Origin: Cupriavidus basilensis
GTDB lineage: Bacteria; Pseudomonadota; Gammaproteobacteria; Burkholderiales; Burkholderiaceae
DNA length: 64,000 bases
NCBI RefSeq assembly: GCF_008801925.2
Contig: NZ_CP062809.1
Span: forward strand, 17,788 to 81,787
Reading direction: 5' to 3'
Position numbers and translations under genes: made by a program. Below the pieces are notes generated by a model. It worked only from the letters and a program-made list of their open reading frames with translations, was not told the DNA's origin and made no database searches. This document shows, piece after piece, positions 33,110 through 41,776 of this stretch (positions are counted from its first letter, which is position 1; each line of letters opens with the position of its first letter).

Positions 33110-33871
33110 TCAACGGGCGGATGTGGAGAGGAACTTCTCTATCAACGTCAAGGTTGCGATCGGGGCTTCGCAGTGCGGATAGTGCCCCGCACCCGCAATG
33201 ACCTCGACAGAGGCGGTCCGATAGATCTCCGACGTCGTGGCCCGCGCAGCTTGCTCACTGCAGGCCGGATCGTGCTCCCCCACAAGAGCCAGAATGGGCA
33301 TAGGCAAATTCTTGGCCTCTTCACTCACGTCAGTTTGGCTTGCATCCTTGGCGTACGAGGCAAACGCGAGGGGATCGATGCTATCGAATGTCGCTGCGAC
33401 CTCGGTGCGTGCGAACCCGGGCGTGTATCGGCCAGCCGTGCCACCGGCAACCATTTGCTCGCGATGCTCGGCACTGTTTGCAGCAGCATTCAACAGCGCC
33501 ATGCGATCGGGATCGCGGCTTCCACCTTTGGCACTCATACCCGCGATTGAGACGATTGAGCCGACCCGTTGCGGCATGGCAATTGCCACCATTTGTGCCG
33601 CTAAAGCGCCAATGGAATGCCCGCCAATCGCGAAGTCCTTCCAACCCAAAAACTCGACGAGCTTATAGGCATCAATAACAACCTCCCGCAAGTTAAATAA
33701 TCCGGGTAGATTTTTCGACCCGCCATAACCGCGATACTCCGCGATGGCATATTGAAAATTCTCCAAATCAGCATATTTCAGCATTTGATTGAAGGCATCC
33801 TGCGTGCCAAGCAATCCAGGAAACAGCAATACCTTTTTTGGGCCAAACCCAATCAACTTATAAGATTTCAT
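33110..33871 (-). CDS. alpha/beta hydrolase in hydroquinone cluster
   Basis: 253 residues, an alpha/beta-hydrolase fold with nucleophile elbow GHSIG (Ser86), an acid at Asp201 (LVGEHDPAC) and His230 (GAGHYPH). Resembles carboxylester or C-C bond hydrolases of the 3-oxoadipate enol-lactonase type. Lies between the ring-cleavage dioxygenase and maleylacetate reductase, so it may act on the ring-cleavage product (an acyl compound or lactone). PcpA/LinE pathways do not normally need such a step; the substrate is inferred, not known. Confidence 0.85.
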   Translation of the reverse strand: MKSYKLIGFGPKKVLLFPGLLGTQDAFNQMLKYADLENFQYAIAEYRGYGGSKNLPGLFNLREVVIDAYKLVEFLGWKDFAIGGHSIGALAAQMVAIAMPQRVGSIVSIAGMSAKGGSRDPDRMALLNAAANSAEHREQMVAGGTAGRYTPGFARTEVAATFDSIDPLAFASYAKDASQTDVSEEAKNLPMPILALVGEHDPACSEQAARATTSEIYRTASVEVIAGAGHYPHCEAPIATLTLIEKFLSTSAR

Positions 33872-33903
33872 TTGTTGAACTCGTTGTGATGTGGGATAGG
33901 GCG

Positions 33904-34866
33904 TTAAATATGAATCGGGTCTTCGCGCTCCATAAGCGCCAAGACGTCAGGCCTTGAATAGGCTTTTGCCAATTCGGGCGCGATCATCAGTTCAGTGCCA
34001 AGCAGGGCTTCTTCCTCATCCATTTTGAAACCAAGGGATTTGGTAGCTTCAAACATTACTCCGCCTGGCGTGCGAACATAAACCGATTCGAAATAGCCTC
34101 TGTTTTTACGGTCGGAGAAATCTGTAAATCCCATGCCTTCGGCATCGAATTTGACGCGCGCTTGAGTGTCGTAGTCTGGTACATCAAAAGCGCCGTGGTG
34201 AATAATGCCTTGTCCAAGAGTCCAGGTGCCTTGGCGCATATCGGGTTCGTGCAGAATATCGATTCGCTTGCCGGCGCCGCCGCTACCAGATTCATAGCGC
34301 TTGAATTTACCGTCAGAACTCGTGAGACGGAAGTTCCAAGCCGTTTTGAGAAAAACCTCCATATCTTCAAGCTCGCGTACCACCGCAGTCCAATTGTGAA
34401 AACCGCGCACGGCGTACTGTTCGGGCACATACTCAGAACGCCAGGGAGCGCGCAAATCGGTTGGGTCTTCGACTACCTCAAAATCAATTCCCGCATGTAC
34501 AAATCGAAGGTATTTTTCACCAAAACGCTCAGATTCTGCGGTGATTGGGATATTGTTTTTGCCTAAATGTTCACGCCAAAAATCGATTGATCCTGCGGGA
34601 ATAGAGTAGGCCACAGCAGTGAACTGGCCCGACCCTTTGCGCCCAACCAAACCAGTGCGGCGCAGCGGGAAGGTTGTCATCACGGTGCCGGGCGTTCCCA
34701 TTTCATCTGCAAAATAAAGATGGTAAATCGGGATGCGACCATCGTAGAAAAGCGTCCGCTTGATGAATCGTTGCCCAATCACTTTGACAAAAAAATCAAC
34801 ATCCGATTGTGCAGATTCTGTGCACAGCGTGATGTGATGCAGTCCTCGAATAGAATCCGTGCTCAT
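33904..34866 (-). CDS. pcpA: hydroquinone 1,2-dioxygenase, PcpA/LinE-like
   Basis: 320 residues, two vicinal-oxygen-chelate modules. Residues align with PcpA (2,6-dichlorohydroquinone 1,2-dioxygenase) with an offset of three: ligands His11, His224 and Glu273 (PcpA 11, 227, 276), and neighbours His10, His223, Arg256, Tyr263. Blocks FVKVIGQRFIKRTLFYDG, YHLYFADEMGTPGTVMTTFP and FSDRKNRGYFESVYVRTPGGVMFEAT are diagnostic. Cleaves para-diphenols (hydroquinone, chloro- or methyl-hydroquinone) next to a hydroxyl with Fe(II). ATG 34866 with AAGGAA upstream. Confidence 0.9.
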   Translation of the reverse strand: MSTDSIRGLHHITLCTESAQSDVDFFVKVIGQRFIKRTLFYDGRIPIYHLYFADEMGTPGTVMTTFPLRRTGLVGRKGSGQFTAVAYSIPAGSIDFWREHLGKNNIPITAESERFGEKYLRFVHAGIDFEVVEDPTDLRAPWRSEYVPEQYAVRGFHNWTAVVRELEDMEVFLKTAWNFRLTSSDGKFKRYESGSGGAGKRIDILHEPDMRQGTWTLGQGIIHHGAFDVPDYDTQARVKFDAEGMGFTDFSDRKNRGYFESVYVRTPGGVMFEATKSLGFKMDEEEALLGTELMIAPELAKAYSRPDVLALMEREDPIHI

Positions 34867-34900
34867 ATTAATTCCTTAGGAAAATATTGAAAAAATCGCT

Positions 34901-36577
34901 TTATAGCGCACTGGAAATTTGTGAATCCAGCGGGAGAATCCATTTGTTCAAGTAGTCGAAAAGTGATTCGGATGCTTCATGAGATCCGCGAAATCCAACG
35001 TACAGGTCTGGCCTTACTAAAATCATCTGATTTTTATCGCCGCCATATGCCAATTGGATTTTCTGTGATCGGTCGACAATAATCTCATCTGGATTAATAC
35101 CTTCGGCATGAGCCGATGTAATATGCACGCTCTTAACAAGGCGGCCATACTTTTTCTGAAGAGTCTGTGTCAAAGCGACATATTTTTCTTTCGCCTCGGC
35201 TACCGGCTCGCATAGCCAGAGCAGCGTAAATCCAGGGTGTCTTGTCGAGTCGTACAGACGCATTCGCGGCGGCTCGTCAGAGAGGATGCAATCCGGTGCC
35301 CGGTCACCTGGAAGCGGAACACCTTCGGCTAGATCGAGGTCGGCTACAACACCATCAACACCTCTGTAATTGTGCGAGAGCGCAGAAATGCGCATGATCG
35401 CTTCGTCATGCCAATTGGGATCTTGTGTGAGCTTGAAACGATCCGCTACGGGAATCGAGGCATTAAACAAAATCTGGTGCATTCGATCTGCGCCAGCCGT
35501 GACCTGTTCCGCGATGGGACGACGCTCGGTTGCATAGGACTCTAATACGTTGTGCGGCGAGCGCTTTTGAATCATTAGCGCGAGCTTCCATCCAAGATTG
35601 AAAGCATCTTGCATACATGCATTCATACCCTGGCCACCAGCTGGCGAATGCACGTGTGTCGCATCTCCGCACAACAAAATGCGCCCGAGCATATAAGTCT
35701 CGCCGACGATCTTTCGAATCTCCCAAGTCGAAGACCAATCCATCGCAGTGATGTTCGCCCCAGTATCGAAGGAATCTAATGCCCGTTGGAAGGCTTCTTG
35801 CGGTGTGCCTTCTTTTAGAAAGTTTTCAAGATCGCCTGCCAGGTAAATGCGATATTTACCGCCCGGTAAACCCGTAAGCAGCAAAAATCCTTTCGCGCTG
35901 ACGTAATAATTCACCCAGCTTCGGTCGCCATTAAAGCCATCGACATAAGCATCAACCATCGACATCGTCATGGAATTGCCTTCGCGCTGTTCAAAAGCAA
36001 GTCCCAGTGTGGACCGTACCGTGCTTCGCGATCCATCAGCGCCCACTACCCACGGCACTACTATTTCTTCGACTTCTCCCTCTTTACCACCACGCTGCAC
36101 TTTGACGCGTACTAAATCTGCCTCTTGTTCACTTTCAATATATTCAACACCATATTCAGGATGGAAATCGTAATTGGCAGCTAAAGATTCACGTAATGCG
36201 CGGTCAAGATCATTTTGATTGACCTTGCCATAGTAGTTATATCGGGTCCCAGGAAGTCTTCCAAAATCGAGAACGGGCGATTGATTTGAACCGAGGGAGA
36301 GTTCTGGAAAGTGAAACCGATTACCAGGGCAAACTTCGCGTAATTCATCGATACGCGATGCAAGTCCCATATGATCGAACATTTCCATTGTGCGAGCATG
36401 TAATGTAAAGGCTCGAGTTGATCCTGAAGGGTGTGATTTCTTCTCGATCAAACGGCATTTAATACCTCGACGAAGCAGTTCGTGGCAAAGAATAAGCCCA
36501 GACGGACCTGCGCCGACAACGAGAACCTGCGGGTTTTGAAAAACTCCAGGGTTATCTTGGATAGTCTTAGATTTCAA
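34901..36577 (-). CDS. pcpB: FAD-dependent phenol monooxygenase, PcpB-like
   Basis: 558 residues of the class A flavoprotein hydroxylase family: GAGPSGLI near residues 22-29, the DG motif VVGADGSRSTVRS, and GRILLCGDATHVHSPAGGQGMNACMQDAFNLGWKLA (FAD-binding). The C-terminal thioredoxin-like domain resembles PcpB (pentachlorophenol 4-monooxygenase), which makes para-quinones/hydroquinones from (chloro)phenols; nitrophenol hydroxylases are an alternative. The start is TTG at 36575-36577, supported by AGAAGGAG 6 bases before it. Upstream gene of a four-gene leftward operon, more AT-rich than the backbone. Confidence 0.88.
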   Translation of the reverse strand: MKSKTIQDNPGVFQNPQVLVVGAGPSGLILCHELLRRGIKCRLIEKKSHPSGSTRAFTLHARTMEMFDHMGLASRIDELREVCPGNRFHFPELSLGSNQSPVLDFGRLPGTRYNYYGKVNQNDLDRALRESLAANYDFHPEYGVEYIESEQEADLVRVKVQRGGKEGEVEEIVVPWVVGADGSRSTVRSTLGLAFEQREGNSMTMSMVDAYVDGFNGDRSWVNYYVSAKGFLLLTGLPGGKYRIYLAGDLENFLKEGTPQEAFQRALDSFDTGANITAMDWSSTWEIRKIVGETYMLGRILLCGDATHVHSPAGGQGMNACMQDAFNLGWKLALMIQKRSPHNVLESYATERRPIAEQVTAGADRMHQILFNASIPVADRFKLTQDPNWHDEAIMRISALSHNYRGVDGVVADLDLAEGVPLPGDRAPDCILSDEPPRMRLYDSTRHPGFTLLWLCEPVAEAKEKYVALTQTLQKKYGRLVKSVHITSAHAEGINPDEIIVDRSQKIQLAYGGDKNQMILVRPDLYVGFRGSHEASESLFDYLNKWILPLDSQISSAL

Positions 36578-37051
36578 AATTGTCTCCTTCTGCTTTTATA
36601 TTTAATTGACTGCATACCGTTCTCTGTGGAACAAATGGCAAGTCAATCGCGATTAGTCTTTAGCGCTTATTCGGCTAACTGACCGTTCGATGGATCTTCT
36701 CAAGAGATAGGCAAGTGCAGCAACGTTGATTAGCGAACTTCGGCTGTTCGGAAATCGATGTGCTTTTTAAGGGAATACCAGAGGATTGCGAATAAATCCG
36801 CTACGTGTGTTTTGGCGGATTTTCGGCCGCGAGAATGCTGCTCGCAGGCATGGAATGTGGCCTGCGCGCGGTCGTAAACCAACTCCGCAAACAGACTCAA
36901 CTCGATTGCAACGTGCGCCTCAGAGCGTCACCTGCAAACAAGGGCCGAAGACCAGCGAGCTCGCCCGAGTGTTTGCCGCAAGAGCGGTTCGGCGGCTTTG
37001 CCGATAGGATGAACTAATGACTTCACTTCAACGCCGCGACAATCGTAGTCG
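36578..37051. other. gene-free stretch upstream of the monooxygenase
   Basis: 474 bases without a supportable gene; short open frames exist but lack Shine-Dalgarno and family resemblance. The promoter of the leftward operon should lie in the AT-rich 36580-36680. The GC-richer 36780-37050 may be debris from an earlier insertion. Confidence 0.6.
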
Positions 37052-37052
37052 C

Positions 37053-37991
37053 CTAAGTGTTGATTTGCAATAGGTTGTTCCCGCCAAGTCGGGATGCTGG
37101 AGGCTTATATCCCAAGGCCGAGTGCGGCCTTCGGGCGTTGTAATAAGCCAAGAATGCGGGCAACCATGCGGTGCGTTCTTGGCTGGTTGCCCAGATGCGC
37201 CCGTAGGCCCATTCACGCAGACACGTCTGGATGAATCGTTCGGCCTTGCCATTGGTTTGTGGGCGGTAGGGACGTGTGAACGTGTGCTTAATACCCAGAG
37301 CTTGGCAGGCACGCGCGAATACCTTCGACCTGTAGGCTGGGCCGTTGTCGGTGATCAAACGCTTGATGGTCACGCCCAGCGCCTCGTAGTGCGCCACGGC
37401 TGCCTCCAAGAAGGCCACCACTGACGGCCTTTGCTCGTTCGGGTACATCTGCACAAAACCGACACGCGAGTGGTCATCAATGGCCACATGCGCCACCTCC
37501 CAGCCGACTCCACGCGTATGGTTTCGCGGGTTTCCCGTGACGCGATGGCCTGGCATGGCGATGCGCCCGAGCTTTTTCATATCCATGTGCAACAGATCGC
37601 CAGGCGCCTCGTGTTCGTAGCGCACGACGGGCTCCTTGGGGTCGATGGCATTCAGGCTCGACAGGCCCAATTGCGCCAGCACGCGGCTGATGGTGGCGAC
37701 GCTGCGACCGACGACCTGGGCAATGCGGCGCATGGGCATGCGTTTGCGCCTGAGCCGCTCAATGCGTTGCATCAACTCGGCATCAACGGTGGTGCGCGTT
37801 CGCGCTGGCCTGGAACTTCGGTCGATCAAGCCTTCGTGCCCGAGCATGGCGAAGCGCTTTCGCCACTTGCAGGCGGTGCGCTGGCTGATCCCTGCGGCTT
37901 CGGCCGCAGGGATCAGCCCCATGACTGCGATGCGTTCGATCAACAATTTGCGACCTTCGAAGGTAAGTCTGGCATTCTTATGGCTGTTCAT
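37053..37991 (-). CDS. IS481-family transposase
   Basis: 312 residues: N-terminal HTH/leucine-rich DNA-binding part (RKLLIERIAVMGLIPAAEAAGISQRTACKWRKRF), then an rve/DDE core with DLLHMDMKKLGR, VGFVQMYPNEQR, LITDNGPAYRSK and TFTRPYRPQTNGKAERFIQ, i.e. DDE-type residues. The reading frame stops at a TAG formed by the flanking CCTAAG sequence, so the element appears to borrow its stop codon from the target. Confidence 0.92.
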   Translation of the reverse strand: MNSHKNARLTFEGRKLLIERIAVMGLIPAAEAAGISQRTACKWRKRFAMLGHEGLIDRSSRPARTRTTVDAELMQRIERLRRKRMPMRRIAQVVGRSVATISRVLAQLGLSSLNAIDPKEPVVRYEHEAPGDLLHMDMKKLGRIAMPGHRVTGNPRNHTRGVGWEVAHVAIDDHSRVGFVQMYPNEQRPSVVAFLEAAVAHYEALGVTIKRLITDNGPAYRSKVFARACQALGIKHTFTRPYRPQTNGKAERFIQTCLREWAYGRIWATSQERTAWLPAFLAYYNARRPHSALGYKPPASRLGGNNLLQINT

Positions 37992-38076
37992 CCGGCAGGA
38001 TTCCTCTGAGTTGCTGAAGCGTGGTAACTCCAGTTTCCCAGACCTGTCCGGTTGAACAACCTATTGAAACATTACA
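37058..38076 (-). mobile_element. IS481-family insertion sequence
   Basis: 1019 bp, ends TGT at 37058 and ACA at 38076, with inverted repeats that share CAATAGGTTGTTC exactly and continue with mismatches to the tip. A 6-bp direct repeat CCTAAG flanks it (37052-37057 and 38077-38082). The tip assignment is slightly ambiguous because CCTAAG is also partly self-complementary. Confidence 0.85.
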
Positions 38077-38081
38077 CCTAA

Positions 38082-38243
38082 GGACCCTCTGCACGAATCG
38101 ATCGACAAGCTGCTAGTGCGGATCGGGATGGGATGTAAGGCGCAAACTGCAGCGATAGCCACAGCTATCGCGAGGATTTGCAACGCCGCAGACCGCCCGA
38201 GTCCGCGCGAGCCAAGCGTCGATCTGATTCGTGCAGAGGGTCC
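38082..38243. repeat. 162-bp MITE-like palindromic element
   Basis: Terminal inverted repeats GGACCCTCTGCACGAATC (38082-38099, and complement 38226-38243), perfect for 18 bp and continuing as (A)GATCGAC. The interior has a perfect hairpin GCGATAGC-CACA-GCTATCGC (38152-38171) and further self-complementarity. No coding capacity. Flanked by CTAA on the left and CTAG on the right, like IS5-family YTAR targets. Looks like an internally deleted IS; the parent is not identified. Confidence 0.75.
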
Positions 38244-38313
38244 CTAGCCGCCGCTCAATTGGATTCGATAGGCAATTGCCGCGTCGAAGACCTGAAATTC
38301 CCGAGGAATTGCT

Positions 38314-39228
38314 ATGTATCTTCCTGAGATTGATCTCCCGTTGCTTCGCGCAATGCTCGTTTTAAAAAAGCACCGAAACCTGCGCAAAGCGTCCGAGGAA
38401 CTTGGTATTTCTCAGGCCGCAATGAATCGTGGCTTGGCAAAGCTGCGCCGTGAGCTCAACGATCCCTTGTTTGTTTCGACAGGACACGGCATGGAGCCCA
38501 CGCCGCGAACTCTGGCCATCATCGAGCCGATCTCGAAGATCATTGAACTTGCGCTAGATGAAATCTCGCCCGTAGCGCCATTCGATCCGCTCACAAGCGA
38601 GAGAGAGTTTTCTGTCGCGGCATCCGACATCGGTGAACTGATGTTGATTCCCGAGCTAATGCAAAAGTGTGAAGGTTTTCCAAATATTCAATTCCGTTCG
38701 CACCGGCTTGCCATCAATAGCCTGCCCGACGAACTCCGCTCAGGCGCCGTCGATGTGGCTGTAGGCGCATTTCCGGCGCTCGAAAGCGGAATTCACTGTA
38801 GGCGGCTTTTTACAGAGCGGTATGTGTGCCTTGCCCGGCGTGGACATCCGGCCCTATCGGGTGACTTCACGATGGAGCGCTTCTTCGAACATAGCCATGT
38901 TGTCGTATCGACGGGGATGCTGGGACATGCCCATAGCCTTGTTGAAAACGCGCTAGTCAAAATGTTGCCGCGTGGATCCATAAAAGCGGTATCTCCGAGC
39001 TTCCTGCTGAGCGCAATCCTCGTCGGCGAATCCGACTGTTTGCTTGTTGCGCCATCGACGCTAGCGCGCCTGATGAAGCCGCGCCTCAATCTCGAGGTGC
39101 TGACTTGTCCCTTCGATGCAATGCCATTCGACATATTTATGTATTGGCACGAACGCGTTCACAACGAACCAGCACATCGATGGTTTCGGAGCTTGATTAT
39201 TCAGAATTTTTTCCAGGCCGATGCTTAA
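38314..39228 (+). CDS. LysR-family regulator (NodD/NahR type)
   Basis: 304 residues. HTH at about 6-65 (IDLPLLRAMLVLKKHRNLRKASEELGISQAAMNRGLAKLRRELNDPLFVSTGHGMEPTPRT), with the MxPTxRA-like block typical of NodD/NahR relatives, and an effector domain. Upstream (38244-38313) is short. It could have governed the hydroquinone operon before the IS481 and MITE inserted between them; unproven. 39229-39491, about 260 bases, holds no gene I can support. Confidence 0.88.
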   Translation: MYLPEIDLPLLRAMLVLKKHRNLRKASEELGISQAAMNRGLAKLRRELNDPLFVSTGHGMEPTPRTLAIIEPISKIIELALDEISPVAPFDPLTSEREFSVAASDIGELMLIPELMQKCEGFPNIQFRSHRLAINSLPDELRSGAVDVAVGAFPALESGIHCRRLFTERYVCLARRGHPALSGDFTMERFFEHSHVVVSTGMLGHAHSLVENALVKMLPRGSIKAVSPSFLLSAILVGESDCLLVAPSTLARLMKPRLNLEVLTCPFDAMPFDIFMYWHERVHNEPAHRWFRSLIIQNFFQADA

Positions 39229-39491
39229 ATTTTTAGAGCGATTCTGGTGACGTAGGTTAGTGATCAGTCCGTCATCGATGCGCTTTACATCGTGTACGAG
39301 CCACTCACGGGAACACCCGTAGATGCACAGCTTTTGCGCTGTTTCCACGCCCTGTAGGGGCTGAGGTCTGAGTTTAGAGAAAGCCCAAACATCCCTGATG
39401 TTGCAGGTTGCGCGATGCAATCGTCGCGGGTTAACCCTCGGATGATTTGCTGAAAATTACCCTGTTCGAGGTATTTACAGTAAATGAGTAC

Positions 39492-40019
39492 ATGTGTTTA
39501 ATCGCGAACATGTGTCAAATGCATGCAAATGTTAACGCCAAAGCACTTCGGGCTGTCCATAGCTTGCTGCCTGTCTTCTTCATACTCATCACCGGAGTTG
39601 CTCGATCAGATGTGCTCATTCCGCGTGGAGCGCAGCTAAATCTAGGTGGCGGCTCTGCGCTACTAGGATGCACTGATTTGGTCATCGGAGGTGCTGCCAT
39701 ACAAGGCTCCGGTGCAAGCACTATAGGTGTGCGCAATCTTTCGGTATTTGCAGGAGGTAGTTTGGACATGGCGCGCAGCAGTGTTCAGCTTGCCCAGCAA
39801 TACACGAACAACGGAACTGTAAATGCAAGTGGCGGCAGCCTAAGTCGAGTGGATATTGCTTCCTGTCCGGCGATTGGCAAAGTGGGGGTAATAGATCCAA
39901 TTAGTCACGCTACTCCGACATCTGTCGCTTCAGTTCCTTCGCTTCAGGCGTATTTCGTAGTATTTCTCGCGTTGGCGATGGCTGCCATGGGATGCAATCG
40001 CATTCGCCGTGGAACATGA
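39492..40019 (+). CDS. exported protein with IPTL-like C-terminal sorting signal
   Basis: About 175 residues; the start is uncertain among ATGs at 39492, 39510 and 39519, none with a strong Shine-Dalgarno. A signal peptide (VHSLLPVFFILITGVARS) precedes a Gly/Ser-rich beta-type region (PRGAQLNLGGGSALLGCTDLVIGGAAIQGSG). The C-terminus is SVASVPSLQAYFVVFLALAMAAMGCNRIRRGT: a VPSL motif, a hydrophobic helix and basic tail, the plan of IPTL-CTERM/exosortase-type sorting signals. No sorting enzyme is in the window. Followed 34 bases later by the collagen-like gene. Confidence 0.68.
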   Translation: MCLIANMCQMHANVNAKALRAVHSLLPVFFILITGVARSDVLIPRGAQLNLGGGSALLGCTDLVIGGAAIQGSGASTIGVRNLSVFAGGSLDMARSSVQLAQQYTNNGTVNASGGSLSRVDIASCPAIGKVGVIDPISHATPTSVASVPSLQAYFVVFLALAMAAMGCNRIRRGT

Positions 40020-40053
40020 GTCAAAAATAATTAATTTAATTTACTAAGCGCAC

Positions 40054-40935
40054 ATGAAAATCCATTTCAAATTAAACGTAGGGCTAACATTGGGATTAAT
40101 TTCCACTGGTTTGTTGGCTGCTGCAGAAGATGTCGTTATTTCGCCTGCTCCAGGTGGTGGCGTGATCATCAATTCAGATGTCGGTAAGCCTGCAATCAAA
40201 ATAATGCCCGGACAGCAAGTGCAACTACCCGGCTTGCCGTCGGCAGGCATTTATACAAACGTTGTGTGCCGAGATACGAGTGGAACGCTTGGAACATGTG
40301 CTTCTCCAGCTCTGATTGGAGCACCTGGGCCTACGGGACCTACAGGTCCTATCGGTGCGACGGGTCCTGCTGGCGCGGATGGAGTTGATGGAGCGACGGG
40401 GCCACAGGGAGTCCCTGGCCTAGATGGGCCCGCCGGTTCCCCCGGCCCAGCAGGACCTCAAGGTGATTCTGCAGTGAATTTTGCAGAGACAAGTTTTTCA
40501 GCTAAATTGCAAATGAATACAGCAGCATCGACCAGTTTTTTAAATTGGGATGTTGCAACACCGAATTATTCCCATCCCTCATTTAATCCAGTTATAGGGG
40601 TTTTTACAGTCCCTGATTCTGGAGTCTATAGAATTAGTGGGCACATCAATTATCAAACCACTGCTGCGGTGAATACTTCGTTGGGTTCTAGTATTAATCC
40701 GCAGATCGTTGTTAATAGAAATGGTAGTCTTTTGACTGCTACTAAACTACCCATCTTAAATGTAAACGTTGCATTGATATTAACATTGCGAGTTCCTCTT
40801 GGTTCCGCGACCATTCCTATTCAATCAGATACCTATTTGGTTGCTGGGGATTTCATATCAATGAGTTATGACGCAAATGGAATGACTATTCCTGTAACGT
40901 TTGATGCAAACTGGGCCGTTCAACGGCTACGTTAA
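40054..40935 (+). CDS. collagen-like protein with C1q/TNF-like head
   Basis: 293 residues. Signal peptide (KLNVGLTLGLISTGLLAAAE), a short N-terminal domain with two Cys, then 17 uninterrupted Gly-X-Y triplets (residues 89-139; GPTGPTGPIGATGPAG and so on), and a beta-rich C-terminal domain (FSAKLQMNTAASTSFLNWDV ... VFTVPDSGVYRISGHINYQTTA) of C1q-like fold, which would trimerise the stalk. AT-rich, unlike the plasmid backbone. Likely surface-exposed or secreted; role unknown. Confidence 0.85.
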   Translation: MKIHFKLNVGLTLGLISTGLLAAAEDVVISPAPGGGVIINSDVGKPAIKIMPGQQVQLPGLPSAGIYTNVVCRDTSGTLGTCASPALIGAPGPTGPTGPIGATGPAGADGVDGATGPQGVPGLDGPAGSPGPAGPQGDSAVNFAETSFSAKLQMNTAASTSFLNWDVATPNYSHPSFNPVIGVFTVPDSGVYRISGHINYQTTAAVNTSLGSSINPQIVVNRNGSLLTATKLPILNVNVALILTLRVPLGSATIPIQSDTYLVAGDFISMSYDANGMTIPVTFDANWAVQRLR

Positions 40936-41080
40936 TTCCAAACTGCTCGTTGATGCGCCGGAGTTTTACTAGCCGGCCTTGGGCTCTATGCCAGGCACAA
41001 ATGGTGCGCAGAATACATGCAGGCGACAGTGCCGCCGCTGAATAAGCTGCAAGGCAGGAAGCTGTATCTGCAACCGTTGC

Positions 41081-41776
41081 AATGCGCGAGGCGAGCGCGA
41101 AATGGAAGAGTACTGACACGTTGGCCGCCAGAATCCAAATCGATGCTGGGAGGATGAGCAAGTGCGCGAAGTGTTTCCGCGTGCGCCGGGTCCATTCATT
41201 CGCCGTGCGCGGGACGATGCTGGTTATTGCCGCGAGGGCGTAGTGGGGCAGTGGGGTCTGATCCCTTGGTTCGCCAAGGAGCCAAAACTCAAATACCCGA
41301 CCAACAACGCACGCTCTGAGGAATTGGCAGACAAAGCCAGCTACAAGCACCCGTGGGTGCGTGGGCAGCGCTGCATCATTCCTGCCGCCTCGTTTGACGA
41401 CCCCAATTGGGAAACGGGGAAGAATGTGTGGTGGCGCTTCAAGCGTGCCGATGGGGCGCCATGGGGATTGGCCGGCCTACGGAACACTTGGACTGACAAA
41501 ACCACAGGCGAAGTCCACGAGAGCTACACGATGCTCACGCTGAATGCCGACCATCACCCTTTGATGAAGTGCATGCACAAGTCCGACCCAAAGCTAACCG
41601 CCGATCAGCAGGACAAGCGCAGCGTGATTCCCATTGAGCTGGGTGATGTGGATTTGTGGTTGGCGGGGACGGTCGATCAGGCGCAGAGGTTGCTGCGGCT
41701 GGCGCCTGCTGATGCGTTTGAAGCAGGCCGGGGTCTCCTCGTTTTCAGTGCAATAAGTGACGGTACGCAAAGCTAG
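41081..41776 (+). pseudogene. broken SRAP (YedK/HMCES-like) gene
   Basis: From 41117 the frame reads HVGRQNPN ... VVGQWGLIPWFAKEPKLKYPTNNARSEEL ... RCIIPAASFDDPNWETGKNVWWRF ... YTMLTLNADHHPLMKCMHK, a clear SOS-response-associated peptidase that protects abasic sites. Just before, the same frame reads EMEEY then TGA (41114-41116) where a Trp would be expected, a nonsense change. The true N-terminus with the catalytic Cys2 is not recognisable upstream. At the 3' end the frame runs into IS1071 copy B and takes the tail GLLVFSAISDGTQS. Non-functional. Confidence 0.82.

Noticed and set aside
36786..37007. Short rightward frame before the IS481 element
   Set aside because: No Shine-Dalgarno, no recognisable domain, odd composition; treated as non-coding.
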